From positions 977,163-1,041,162 of the forward strand of contig SAXG01000009.1 in NCBI GenBank assembly GCA_012932865.1: 64,000 bases of DNA, given 5' to 3'. Both the position numbers and the translations under genes were made by a program. The notes beneath the pieces were generated by a model. That model saw only the letters and a program-made list of their open reading frames with translations, was not told the DNA's origin and did no database searches. Positions 1-11,820 of this stretch are shown one piece after another. Source of the DNA: Amylostereum areolatum (lineage: Eukaryota; Basidiomycota; Agaricomycetes; Russulales; Stereaceae). Position 1 is the first letter of the stretch; every line of letters starts with the position of its first letter.

Positions 1-5
1 CAAGT

Positions 6-2687
6 ATGTCTACGGTAGCTGCCGTCAAGGTATGTGATAACTTCGTTGCCCTCTTACAAAAGACCTATGTTAAAGGTGCGATAGGAGAAAACCAAGGCGA
101 AGCATCGATATCTAAAAGCGAAGAAGGAACGTCGGAAAAAACGCAAATCGACTGCGCCGGGTCCTTCAATTGCACATGGGGTGAAAGACGGAGAGGGCAA
201 CGAGAGAGACAGAGATGACGACGATGAGGAGGGGGAGGGAGAGGAGGCGAAAGACAAACGATACGAGGAGACGGACGTGGAGATACAGGAGGCCGCGGTG
301 GGTGTCAATTCGCCTACGAAGCAGTCGAAGAAGGAGCGAAAAAAGGAGGGAAGGGATACGAAAGGAGGAAATGACCAGAGCACAGTGGAGGGAGGTGATG
401 AAGGCAAACGTCCTCGAAAACGTCACAAACGCGAAGTCGAGGACGTTGACGAGCCTGCAGCCTCAGAACGTCGCATTCCCAGTCCCGAAACGCCTTCCTC
501 AAAAACACCTTCCCCCGCACCATCGTACCATCGCACACCGACACCGCCACCCACGACTCTCCCCTCCTTTCCTCTTCCCTCGCGTCCCAATGCTCCTGCA
601 AAATCAGATCTTGCGTCCCAAGGGCTTGACCGTGCCCTCGCACGCGCACAACTCATCGACCCTACACTCTCCTCTCCCGTGTCCTTGGACGTGGAGGATG
701 ATACATGCCTTAGTCTGAAAACGCGCACAAGGCTGAAGGAACTGGGCATCACGGAGCTCTTCGCAGGTTCGTGCACTATTTTCGAGTGATAACGAATGAT
801 CCGGGCTGACCTACCCTATGAAGTGCAAACCACATTACTACCCCTGTTGTTACCCCGCGATCGGTTGCAGCGAGCGCTCTACTTGCCTTATAACCCTCCA
901 CACGATATATGCGTGTCTGCACCAACAGGGAGCGGGAAAACTTTGGCATACGTTCTTCCCGTTGTCGAGGTACATTCAGCTTGTGAAATGCATCCATGTC
1001 TAAATTGAAAAGGTGCATTTTTGCAGACGCTTTCAGCCAGGATCGTTACGCGCCTACGAGCCCTTGTTGTTCTCCCTACGCGCGATCTCGTTGCGCAGGT
1101 GCGAGAGACGTTTGAAGTCGTCAGTAAGGGTAGAGGTCTAAAGGTTCGTCTTGATCCAAGATGTGCGCTTAAGTCCCACCGACTGATCTTGGGTAGATCG
1201 GGACTGCAACTGGTCAACACTCCTTTGCGCATGAGCAGTCACAGCTTGTCGGCGATAAATCTCCACAGTGGGTGAACTTTTGCTTCGACGTACGGACTGC
1301 TCATCTCATGTGTAGTATCCAAGGGGCTTCAAGCAAAGTGGACATCCTCATTTGCACTCCTGGACGACTCATGGACCATATCAACGGAACTCCCAACTTC
1401 TCCCTGCAGCACCTGAGGTTCCTTGTGAGTTAGAAGCATTGGTTTTACTCGAAGCTCTGCTCACGTCAGGCTAGATCATCGACGAAGCCGATCGCCTGCT
1501 GGCACAATCGTTTCAAGACTGGCTTTCTCAAGTGCTTGCCGCTACCCGCCCACCGCCACCCCTTGTCCACGATCTTCCAGCTGAAGACGTTCTCAGTTTA
1601 CCTTATGCAGATGCTCTCGCCCCGGCATTCCTTCATCTTCTGAGGGATGTCCCGACTATATCAACCGATATCGACGATAAGAAGGAATCTTCATGCCAGA
1701 AATTGTTATTTTCGGCCACGCTAATGAGCGATCCGGGCAAGATCGCTGCATTGGATCTAAGGACGCCGCGTTACATCGTGGTGCAAACGCCCGGAGTGGG
1801 CAAGGATGGGGGCATATTGAATGTCGTCATGGAGAAATTTAGTATGCCAGCGACGTTGAAAGTGAGTGGAATATTACAGGTGATCACGGATACAAACCTG
1901 ACACATCGTAGGAACACATGCTCGTGTGCGAATCTTCGGTGAAACCCTTGGTCCTCTTCCACTTGGTTCATCGACAAGGGGTCAAAAATGCGCTGGTGTT
2001 CACCAAGTCTGCAGAGTCGACTCTACGTCTCGTACGGTTGTTTGACTTCTTTGAGAAAGCTCGGCTGGAAGCCCTGGGAGATACGACCACAAAGCCGATA
2101 GTCGTGCAGGCTTATTCGAGCGATCTCTCTCCTTCGGACCGTAAAAACGCCCTTGAGAAATTCAAAAACCAGGATATCGATTTGTGCGTAATCTACGAGC
2201 GAAGTCCGTGCTGCGTCGTATTCACGCTCGTTTGTAGGTTGGTGGCTTCTGATCTTATATCTCGAGGGATCGACATCAGCCACGTCGCACATGTTGTCAG
2301 CTACGATGTACCCGTTGACATGCGGAAATATGTTCATCGTGTGGGGCGTACTGCACGTGCCGGCCGCAACGGGAGTGCGTGGACCCTTGTCGAGGAGCAA
2401 GAGGTGCGTCCGTGTTCTGTCGGCGGCCTTCCCGACGCAAAATGTGCGCATTGATGATAACGAAACGTTCTAGGCCCGCTACTTTAAGGACATGCTGAGG
2501 ACTGCGGATCGCGGTGACTCAGTGGCGCGTGTACGTGTCTCGAGCAAAGAACTGGATCTTTTTGCACCGTTCTACGAGGTAAGCCGAGTCGATGTTATTT
2601 CGTCTGGCCATCTCGGAGACTCACAGGACCTAGGCGGCGTTGAAGCAACTAAAGGACGTGTACGCGCGGGACCGAACGGCAGAGTGA
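6..2687 (+). CDS. DBP6: DEAD-box ATP-dependent RNA helicase, Dbp6/DDX51 type
   Basis: Nucleolar RNA helicase of the Dbp6 family, which acts in early 60S ribosomal subunit assembly. I read eleven exons: 6-29, 97-766, 824-969, 1027-1143, 1197-1267, 1316-1424, 1475-1861, 1912-2183, 2238-2403, 2474-2578 and 2634-2687. They join in frame to about 706 residues. The first 230 residues are charged (KERRKKRK, then runs of D and E) and low in complexity, as is usual for Dbp6. Helicase motifs follow in order: APTGSGKT (motif I), LPTRDL (Ia), TPGRL (Ib), DEAD in IIDEADRLL (II), FSATL (III), VASDLISRGIDI (V) and HRVGRTARAGR (VI). All key residues are present, so the enzyme should be active. The ATG at 6 is the first possible start, and an exon upstream of the window cannot be excluded. 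Introns are 48-70 bp. Confidence 0.9.
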
Positions 2688-3338
2688 ACCATCGCACGGG
2701 CACGACGGAGGCACCCAGCTTCCGTCGGGCGATTACCTTCCGACGGAGGGGTTATTGGATCCAATCTTGAGCGACAAATCCGAACAGGTTTCCGTGGGTT
2801 TCCTTGTGGTTTCCTTACTTCAATATGTGGTGACTAGGTCCCTGGTATCGGATCGCTGACCCGTGAAAGGTGACTAGCATTGCCGAGGTAATCGTTCACA
2901 GTGTCGATATAATGGTCCACTGGGTACGGCATCTATGTAGTATCTGCTTTTTGCCGAGATGCCGCCGTGAGGGCGCAAATGAGGGAGCGTCAGTTACAAG
3001 AGCAATCTAAGTTTGAGCATCGCTGCAATGTATACTCAAATGACCGGCATGTACCATCTTGCTATATGCTCTCAGATATTCGATTGCCTTGGAAAAGTAC
3101 GGGTGATGCCCGTCTGAGAGGGGGTTCTCATCGACGTGTGCGTGTACCTTGCATGACCGTGTGTTGGCGGCGCATGCTGTCATTGAGCTTGGTCATCAGA
3201 GTCATTTCTTTACTTATAACCACCCACTTGGGGACCATGGTTCCCCAGCCCTGCGCCTCGACCACGTTCCGTACGCCGAGTCCGAGGACGTTACACATCC
3301 TTGCCGATACACGTCTTCGACCGTCTGCTTTCCTTTAG
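2688..3338. other. Intergenic stretch, helicase to transporter
   Basis: About 650 bp between two genes on the same strand. It must hold the helicase terminator and the transporter promoter. Short open frames occur but none resembles a known family. The sequence just before the transporter ATG (CTTTAG) could also be a splice acceptor, so a short upstream exon is possible. Confidence 0.5.
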
Positions 3339-6300
3339 ATGGGCTCTCAAGATGGCGATCTCGAAAAACTTGAATGTGGTTCTCCGGTCCCGGACAAGGA
3401 CAGCCTGAAGGAGTCAACACATGCTCCGGCGCGTGTCTCATTATCGGGAAGGGTGGGCAGGTGCGTGGGCTGCTTTGTGCCTTTGGGGAATGGGAGCATC
3501 CGCGCGCTCGCGGGGCTCCGACTGACTGAATACTCCAGGTCGATTAAAGGCGTTTTCATCCCTCTCGACCCCCCTCCGCCCAAGGCCAGCGTTGACGACG
3601 CCGATGATATCCTTGAAACCACTGCAGGATGGTTCAGCATCATCACCTTCAACTGGATGACTCCCCTCATGGCCCTCGGCTATGCTCGCCCCCTTGAAGC
3701 CCCTGACTTGTGGAAGCTCCAAGATCACCGTTCATCTGCTGTCATTGCCGACAAAATCAACGCATCGTTCGATGAAAGGGTCCGCCGTGCCGCCGATTAT
3801 AATGCCCGTCTAGCAAATGGCGAGATACAGCCTTCACTGCGTCAACGATTTTCGTGGATGGTGAAAGGCGATCGGGAGGCGCGCGAGAAGGAGTGGCGGG
3901 AAGTGTCTGGCAAACGGGCGGCCAGCTTGACGTTCGCGATGAACGACAGCGTCAAAGTCTGGTTCTGGTCGGCCGGAGTCCTGAAAGTTATCGGCGACAC
4001 CGCACAAGTCACCAGCCCCCTCGTCGTAAAGGTGACTAGCATCTATCCATTGTCTGCCTCTCGAGTTTTCCCTGACGTCATTGTACGTAGGCTCTCATCA
4101 GCTTCGCCACGGACTCCTACGTAGGGCATCGGACAGGAGCGCCCATTCCTGGCATTGGGAAGGGTGTTGGGCTGGCCATCGCATTACTTGTCCTTCAGCT
4201 CATCGGCTCCATCTGCACCCATCACTTCTTCTACCGCAGTGCGTCTACTGGCGTATTGCTCCGCGGAGGTCTCATCACCGCCATTTACAACCGGTCCCTG
4301 CGACTCACTACCCGTGCTCGCACCAAACTCCCCAATGGCAAACTGGTCAACCATATATCAACCGACGTGTCCCGGGTAGATTTCTGTTGCGGGTTCTTCC
4401 ACATGTTTTGGGCCGCTCCAATCCAGATGGTTATTTGCCTAATTCTGCTCATCCTCAACTTGGGACCCAGTGCTCTGGCCGGATTTGCCTTCTTCATTTT
4501 TGCGACTCCCATCCAGGCCGTTATCATGAGTTCGCTTTTCAAAATCAGGAAGAAGACGATGGAATGGACAGATAAGAGGGCCAAGCTCTTGCAGGAACTC
4601 CTCGGTGGCATGAAGGTCATCAAGTTTTTCGCCTGGGAGGAACCGTTCCTCGAGCGCATCGCAAACTTCCGAACGAAGGAAATGAGGTTCGTCTCTCTTC
4701 CTCTGGATCTGTAAACTCTCTAAACGATCATGTAGCTATGTTCGTTCTCTGCTCCTAATCCGAGCAGGAAATACCGCCCTCGCGATGTCGACTCCTGCTC
4801 TTGCATCCGTCATCGCTTTCTTGGTGTATGCCGCCGCCGGCCACGCCTTGACGCCTGACAAGATCTTCGCCTCACTCTCCCTTTTCAATCTGTTGCGCCT
4901 GCCGTTGATGATGCTGCGTCAGTCTATTGTGTCCTTTCGCGCCCGTCCCATTCGCTGATATATAGTAGCCATGTCTTTCAGCTCTATTGCGGATGCCCGC
5001 AATGCTATCCATCGCTTGCAGGAAGTTTTCACCGCTGAACTCGTAACCGAATCAATTATCCAAGATCCCGACCTCAAGAACGCCGTCGAGGTCGAGTCTG
5101 CGTCGTTTGCCTGGGACAGTGCCCCCCCAGAAGTAGTGGCCAAGATGTCCAAAAAGAAGAGCCGCGCGGCTGCTGCTGCCGCTGCCGCCGACCCCTCCCC
5201 CGCCTCTGTCGATCCACCGAAAGAGGAGAACTTGTTCAAACTCAAGGACGTCGATCTCAAGGTTCCACGCGGCCAGCTGGTCGCGATTGTAGGCGCCGTC
5301 GGTGCTGGAAAGACTTCGTTGTTGCAAGGCATGATTGGAGAGATGCGTAGAACCGCTGGCACCGTCAAGTTTGGCGGTACGATAGCGTACTGCTCTCAAA
5401 GCGCCTGGATACAGGTAAGCCACTGTTCAACTCTTGCGCAGGCTCCGGTTTAACCCGTGCATAATAGAACGCCACAATCCGCGAGAACATCTGCTTTGGA
5501 CAACCATTCGAAGCAGACAGGTATTGGAAGGCTGTTCACGACGCTTGTCTGGATGCCGACTTGGACGTGCTGCCCAACGGCGACATGACGGAGGTTGGTG
5601 AGAAGGTACGGGTGGGCATGCGTGTCGTATGAAAGTAGTCTATTTCACGGCCATTTATCCTAGGGTATCTCTCTATCCGGGGGACAGAAGCAACGTATCA
5701 ATATCTGCCGTGCAATCTACTCCGACACTGATATTATCATCTTCGACGTATGTCCGTTTTGTTACTTACCTTCCGGCCGACCCTTATTCAGCGAATTTCA
5801 CAGGATCCACTCTCTGCTTTGGACGCACACGTTGGCGAGTCAGTGTTCAAGAATGTCCTCTCAGATGCCAGTACTGGCAAAACACGCCTTCTTGTCACTC
5901 ATGCTCTCCACTTCCTTCCTCAAGTCGATTACATCTACTGCATTGCGGATGGACGCATCGGAGAGCAAGGTACCTATGCCGAACTCATGGCTACCCGAGG
6001 CCCATTCTCTGCTCTCATCGAGGAATTCGTCACGGAGGAGGAACAAGAGGAAAAGGAAGATAGCGAAATAGATGGTATTGTTGATGAAGTGGCCGAAGCT
6101 GCTACCAAGAAGAGGAAGACGGCAATGCGCGGCGCGCAACTCATGCAGCAGGAGGAGCGCAACAAAGGGGCAGTTAGTTGGGACGTCTACAAAACGTATC
6201 TCAACGCCGGTCACGGTCTCGTTATGCTGCCTCTCTTAATGATCTCGCTCTTCCTCATGCAAGTAGCGACGGTTCTTTCTTCGTATTGGTAAGCTGGCCC

Positions 6301-8730
6301 GGAGTCTCCAACATTGCCCTCACCTTGCTGATATCTCATATTTCAGGCTTGTCTGGTGGCAAGACTTGTACGTCGTTTTGCTCTTGTAACCTTAATCTAC
6401 TTTGACTCGTTATAGGACGTTCGATGAACCCGTGGGCTTCTATGTAAGCTTCTTCTACTCATAAACACACAGCAATCATCTTACCTACAATCAGATGGGA
6501 ATTTCCGCAACTCTCGGCGTGGGTCAAGCCCTGGCGGCCTTCGTGAACGGCGTAGTCTTCGCCTTCTTGATCTACACTGCTTCCCGTCAACTGCACAAAG
6601 ATGCCATATACCGCGTATTGCATGCTCCCATGTCTTTCTTCGAGACAACGGTAAGCGTATCAATGCTGCTCCCTTTGCCTTGTATCTGATAGTATTGTTT
6701 CAATAGCCAATTGGTCGCATCATGAACCGATTCTCAAAAGACATTGATACAATGGATAACATGCTCGCCGGCAAGCATGCACACTTGTCCTCTATGCAAT
6801 TACCACTAATGACGTTGTGTTCAGATGCGTTCCGAATGTTCCTTAACACCTTCTCCAGTATCATCGGCGCCGTTATCCTTATCTCAATTATTCTTCCTTG
6901 GTTCCTCATTGCAGTCGCGTGCGTCACTGTTCTGTACGTTCTATCCGCCGCCTTCTACAGGGCCAGTGCCAGGGAGTTGAAGGTATGCATGCGTTCTCCT
7001 TCTCAGTGGTGACGCCTGAGCTGATGACCCTGTGCAGCGCTTGGGTATGCACGCGATACTTTCGGACAGAACCGTTGATATTAATACTTGCCGTAGACGC
7101 TATACTCCGCTCATCGCTTTACTCTCACTTTTCTGAGTCACTGTCGGGATTGGCCACTATACGAGCTTACGGGGAACAAGAACGATTCTTCCTAGACAAC
7201 AAGAATCGCGTTGACATTGAGAACCGGTCAATATCACTTCCTACTCCAGTCATGTTGCGCGGCTGACCAGTCCTTTTTCAGCGCATACTGGATGACAGTC
7301 ACTAACCAGGTCGGTTTAACTTCTGGATCATATATCGTTGCCCGATCTAACAATGGTGCATGTAGCGTTGGCTCGGGATCCGTCTCGACTTTTTTGGGAC
7401 CATCCTGACCCTTGTTGTCTCTCTCCTCACGGTGGGTACCCGCTTCACCATCTCGCCATCCCAAACCGGCGTCGTCCTCTCGTACATTCTCTCGGTGCAA
7501 CAGGTATGCGAAGTATCACTCGTTTTGCCTATTCCATTGTGATTAATCTTGTTACTTAGGCTTTCGGCTGGATGGTCCGTCAAATGGCCGAGGTCGAGAA
7601 CGATATGAACTCGGTTGAACGTGTTGTGTACTATGCTCGTGATATCGAGCAGGAACCATTACACGACATTCCAGAACGCACCCCTGCTGCACCATGGCCC
7701 GGGGTGGGACAAGTTGAGATTAAGGACGTGGTCTTGAAGTACCGACCGGGGCTGCCTGCTGTCCTGAAGGGTCTTAGCATGTCCGTCAAGGGTGGCGAAA
7801 AGATCGGGATCGTTGGACGGTTTGTCTCTCACTTCCTGGATATCGGACTCGGTCACTGACGTGTGATTATAGAACTGGTGCTGGCAAGTCGTCGATCATG
7901 ACCGCCCTCTTCAGAATTGTCGAGCTCGTATCCGGGAAAATCAGCATCGACGGCGTCGACATCTCCAAGCTTGGACTCGCGGATCTTAGGAAAGGTCTGG
8001 CCATTATTCCCCAAGACGCGACCCTCTGTAAGTCGTTCTACCTCCTGGTATCCATCAGACTTTGTAACCGACTTCTCGTGTAGTCTCTGGTACCCTCCGT
8101 TCGAATCTGGACCCCTTCGGCCTCCACGATGACGCCCGGCTCTGGGACGCGCTCAGGCGCTCGTATCTTGTCGAAGACATCAAGCCTACATCCCCCACTT
8201 TGGAAGGTGACGAGGATGAAAAAATACCCACTGGCGCGAGCACGCCTACGGGACCGCGATTTACGCTCGACAGTCCAATAGAAGACGAAGGCGGCAACGT
8301 GTCCATTGGGCAGCGGTCTCTCGTCTCGCTCGCTCGTGCGCTGGTGAAGGACAGCAAGGTGCTTATCCTAGACGAGGCGACGGCATCGGTCGATTACGAG
8401 ACGGACAGGAAGATCCAACAGACGATTGCAAACGAGTTCCGCGACCGGACCATCTTATGCATTGCACGTAAGATATTTTGTCCTCCCTGGAAAAACTGGT
8501 GTATTGATGTTTGAACCGGTTTGCTTGCAGACCGACTCCGCACGATTATCTCATACGACCGTATCTGCGTGCTCGACCAGGGCCAGATTGCGGAGTTCGA
8601 CACGCCGAGCAAACTGTTCCTCGACCCCAACGGCATCTTCCGCGGGATGTGCGAGCGATCCGGTATCACGCTCGAGGACATTAAGCGGGCAGCGAAGACG
8701 CGCGAGTTTGAGAACGAGACAGCGGTATGA
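3339..8730 (+). CDS. ABC transporter, ABCC/MRP subfamily, Yor1-like
   Basis: Full-length ABCC exporter with the layout TMD1-NBD1-TMD2-NBD2, likely pumping organic anions or drugs across the plasma or vacuolar membrane. I assemble 20 exons from 3339-4031 to 8531-8730, giving about 1450 residues, the normal length for Yor1-like proteins. NBD1 has Walker [10 protein letters not shown] (about residue 600), signature LSGGQKQRI (about 690) and Walker B IIIFDDPLSALD. NBD2 has Walker [10 protein letters not shown] (about 1205), the signature variant VSIGQR (about 1330) and Walker [13 protein letters not shown]. An Ala-rich linker with a run of alanines precedes NBD1. Oddities: a 7-nt exon at 7038-7044, a GC-AG intron at 6771-6824, and a possible in-frame 78-nt intron at 3461-3538. 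The start at 3339 is the first ATG of the open frame. Confidence 0.92.
6771..6824 (+). other. GC-AG intron inside the ABC transporter gene
   Basis: The 54 nt from GCAAGC to TTCAG keep the reading frame and contain no stop, so a plain ORF reads through them. Removing them gives DNMLADAFRMF, which matches the conserved D-x-M-L-x-D-x-x-R-M-F segment of Yor1-like transporters. Keeping them inserts 18 foreign residues. Confidence 0.75.
7038..7044 (+). other. 7-nt micro-exon of the ABC transporter gene
   Basis: CGCTTGG lies between an acceptor ending TGTGCAG and a donor starting GTATGC. Joining 6982 to 7038-7044 and then to 7097 gives [19 protein letters not shown], the conserved family sequence. 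No other joining of the flanking exons that I tried gives this match. Confidence 0.8.
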
Positions 8731-9128
8731 GGCTTGAGACGAACGCTTTGTCTTTCATGGCATGATGACTTTCACGTTTCGTGATTGACGCTCCACTTAG
8801 GGTATGACTACGATGGTCAAGTATAACGATTGTAATGAGGAATGTACATTTTTAGACATGGATGTTATCCATTTTGCGTACTTCGACGCAGGCTAGGTTG
8901 CCCGTCTTTGAGGTCGTTCAATGACTGGCTCGACGGCACTGAAGCTTCTAGTTTTGTGCATCGTGCACATCATGCATTGGATGCTGTGGATTTCTCCGGT
9001 TGTAAGGTATATGCTGGAAAGACTAGACACTCTACTACACAAGTCTTGCCCATTAGCTAGCGATACAGTGAAATAAAGTATGATATCCATAGCAATGTGT
9101 TCAGGACTCTCTGAAGCCCAGTGCGTCG
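8731..9128. other. Convergent intergenic stretch
   Basis: About 400 bp between the 3' ends of the transporter (+) and the first acyl-CoA dehydrogenase (-). It should hold both terminators. I see no gene in it. Confidence 0.5.
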
Positions 9129-11519
9129 CTAAAGTTTGACACCCTTTGGCATGGCACGCATCGCCTGTCGGACGCCCAGATCGGCCAACACATCCTCCGC
9201 TGAAAGCGCCCACTTGTTAGCAAGTCATTATGGTCTGGAAAGTATAAAAAGACGCACCTCCACCAAGCACGGCGTCAAAGGGCACTGTACGATGATAATG
9301 TTCAATGAACCGCCCCATGCCCGTCTTGGTGATCCCGCGTCCACCAAAGACCTGTACGGCATCGGCAGCGGTCTCCTGCGCACAACGGGTGCTGTACATT
9401 TTCAAGAATGCGATTTGGCCGGCAAGCTTCGTGGACTGTTCTTTGTAGGACTGTAATGCAACACTTGTTCAGAGCAAAGAAACTACAGAGGAGGAGGCTG
9501 GTATACCATGTTGTTCATTTGGTGTGTAACGTTCTCGAGCCAGCTTTGCACGCTCTCTACTCTGGCAATCATCTGTGCGAGTTTGTGACGGATGACGGCC
9601 TGCGAACTGAGAGGCTTCCCGAAGGCTTTGCGCTGGTTCACCCACCTGGCAAGAAGTGGTCAACCGGATTTTCGGCGAGGAGAACCGGAAAAAACCTTAC
9701 TTCAGACACTCCTCGACCACAGTACGTTGGCTGCGTGCAGAACCGCAACACATCACCCATCGCTCGTGGTTGAAGTTGCTGGATGGCTGATGAGAATATG
9801 TTCACACCATGGAAAGACGAGCACATACCTGAGAATGACATGTATGCCTTGGCCTTCAGGACCAAGGGTATTCTCAACAGGTACACGAACGTCGTCAAAG
9901 GTAACATAGGCCGTGCCCGCTACGGGAGAGTAACTGGTCTTGATAGGTTTCGTTGCAACTCCCTCGGTACGAGGGATGAGGATTACAGTGAGACCTTTCT
10001 AAAGTAAAACATGAGAAAGATGACGATGAGCGTGGGATCGGTGACTTACGTCTGTTTTGCATCCCGTTGTAAAGCTTTGGATATAAGTATCAGAGCATGA
10101 ACCGCCCACGAAGAAGCGACGCCACGTACTAGTCTGCAAAGCTGATGGAATGTGGTGGTGAGTACATCGACACGAGACGGGTCATATGGAATTACGCACT
10201 GTCCGTTGGTTATCCATTTCTTCTCACCGTTGATAATCCACTCTTTTCCGTCCGCGCTCTTGACAGCCGTCGTTGTGATACCAGCGACGTCACTGCCGGC
10301 GTGCGCTTCGGAAATGGCAAGGCAAATGAACTTCTTCGCCTGAAGCACCTCTGGGACGATCTGCATGTGAATGAGATACGTTGAAGTGGTTCAAGCAAAT
10401 AAAAGTGTTTACCTTGGCCTTGAGCTCCGGAGAGCCGAAGTTGAGCACTGGAGGTAAACCGATGACTTTGCCACCAAGAAGACCTAGACAACGTTCGCAT
10501 GAATACAGATGGCCGACTCGGAGTAACTACAATGAAACGTGACCCACCATCGGCAACACTACGAGCTCCCGTGCGTGCAAACTCTTGGGTGATGATTAAC
10601 TGGGTGGAAGTTAGTCCGTGACTGGATGGATTCTCATAAATAGATCACCTCGTGGAAGTAATCAAACTAGGTAATTGGACAATGGGTAAGGCGCATATTA
10701 TCATGAATAGTCAGTATGACTTACCTCCTCGGGGGATACAAGACCGTTGAGAAGAGTGAGACCTTTCAGATGTTTGCCAGGTCCTAAGCGCATCGCGTGG
10801 AGGTTGACCTCACTATATGCCCATGAGCAAAAAATCAAACATGACATGCACGACGCGCGACGTACGCCATCTTATCGAGGACTTCCTGGCTGACGCGTTT
10901 TCCATCCTCTTCGCGCTTTTGCGCCTCGTCGTACAGTACCTCATCAGCAAACTGACGGATCACTTTTTGGAACTTGCGATGACCCTACGTGACTTCACAT
11001 GAGCGCGGTCCCCGAAACGGATCGCAGACCAGGACACACGGACCTCAGTGAAGTAAGGGCTGTGGAAGCCCTTGGCCAACCACGTCGGCTCAGCATAGGG
11101 GACCTCGCTCAGCACTCCGGAAGCGCGACCTTGAATGATGCTCTTCTCATCCTTGATTATGCCGACCTGGAGTCGCGTATATTGAGGGCGCAGGATAACT
11201 TCATGGCGGTGGAGACCATAGAAAGCCTCGGTCGCGTCTTGACCGGCGACTTCGGGGTCCAAGAGCACGGCCAAGCCGCCGGGATGCATCGCAGCGAAAC
11301 GAGAGAGGTCGTACACTTTAGCATCGATAATGACCCACTGAGATAGAAACTGAGTCAGACGAGCACATATGAGCCTCACAAAAGGACTCACAAGGTCCCC
11401 AGGTTTATTGTGCTATGGATGGATAGCAGGTAAATCGGAAAGGATACGGCTGCATGAGGGAGCAAACGCACCTGTTCAACCTCCTCGCGAGTGAGCTGCT
11501 TTAGCTGTTGGGCGGACAT
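9129..11519 (-). CDS. Cytochrome b5 - acyl-CoA dehydrogenase fusion, copy 1
   Basis: Flavin-dependent acyl-CoA dehydrogenase with an N-terminal cytochrome b5-like heme domain, a fusion common in fungi. First exons read 11519-11472 ([16 protein letters not shown]), 11412-11392 and 11337 downward. The heme domain shows HPGG and a second His in FYGLHRHEV. The dehydrogenase part shows [26 protein letters not shown] and QVFGGRGIT, normal family motifs. The C-terminus is MPKGVKL; VKL is a poor match to the peroxisomal PTS1 consensus, unlike copy 2. The coding sequence is split by many short introns, and every exon I traced is open. A TATAAAG lies about 60 bp upstream. The racemase-like gene lies 302 bp upstream on the same strand. 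Substrate is unknown; branched or long-chain acyl-CoA is an inference from the neighbour. Confidence 0.88.
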
Positions 11520-11574
11520 AGTAGTTGTAGGGGGAGACAGGTGGAAAATGACCGGATAGCGAGGACGAGCATGG

Positions 11575-11581
11575 CTTTATA
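11575..11581 (-). promoter_or_regulatory. TATA box of acyl-CoA dehydrogenase copy 1
   Basis: TATAAAG on the minus strand, about 56-62 bp upstream of the ATG at 11519. Copy 2 has a TATAA at a similar distance. Confidence 0.5.
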
Positions 11582-11820
11582 GACTGAAGTGGACGGTTTC
11601 AGATCTGAAGGCAAAGGGGCATTTGCCGCAACATGTGATTTTTACCCCGGATCCACTCCACAAGTCCCCGCGCCAGATATTTCAGCTGCATTAGATACAC
11701 CCACGCGCTCGTTGGTCAACGGTCCATATGATATGCAACGGTAATTAGGAACAAGAGCCGTACAAGCAACGCGTATAAAGTCCCAAGAACACGAGCTGGG
11801 GGTACCCCAGGTTGCACAAA

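Noticed and set aside
9129..11519. Acyl-CoA dehydrogenase copy 1 as a pseudogene
   Set aside because: The broken look comes only from many short introns. Every exon traced is open and splice sites are normal.
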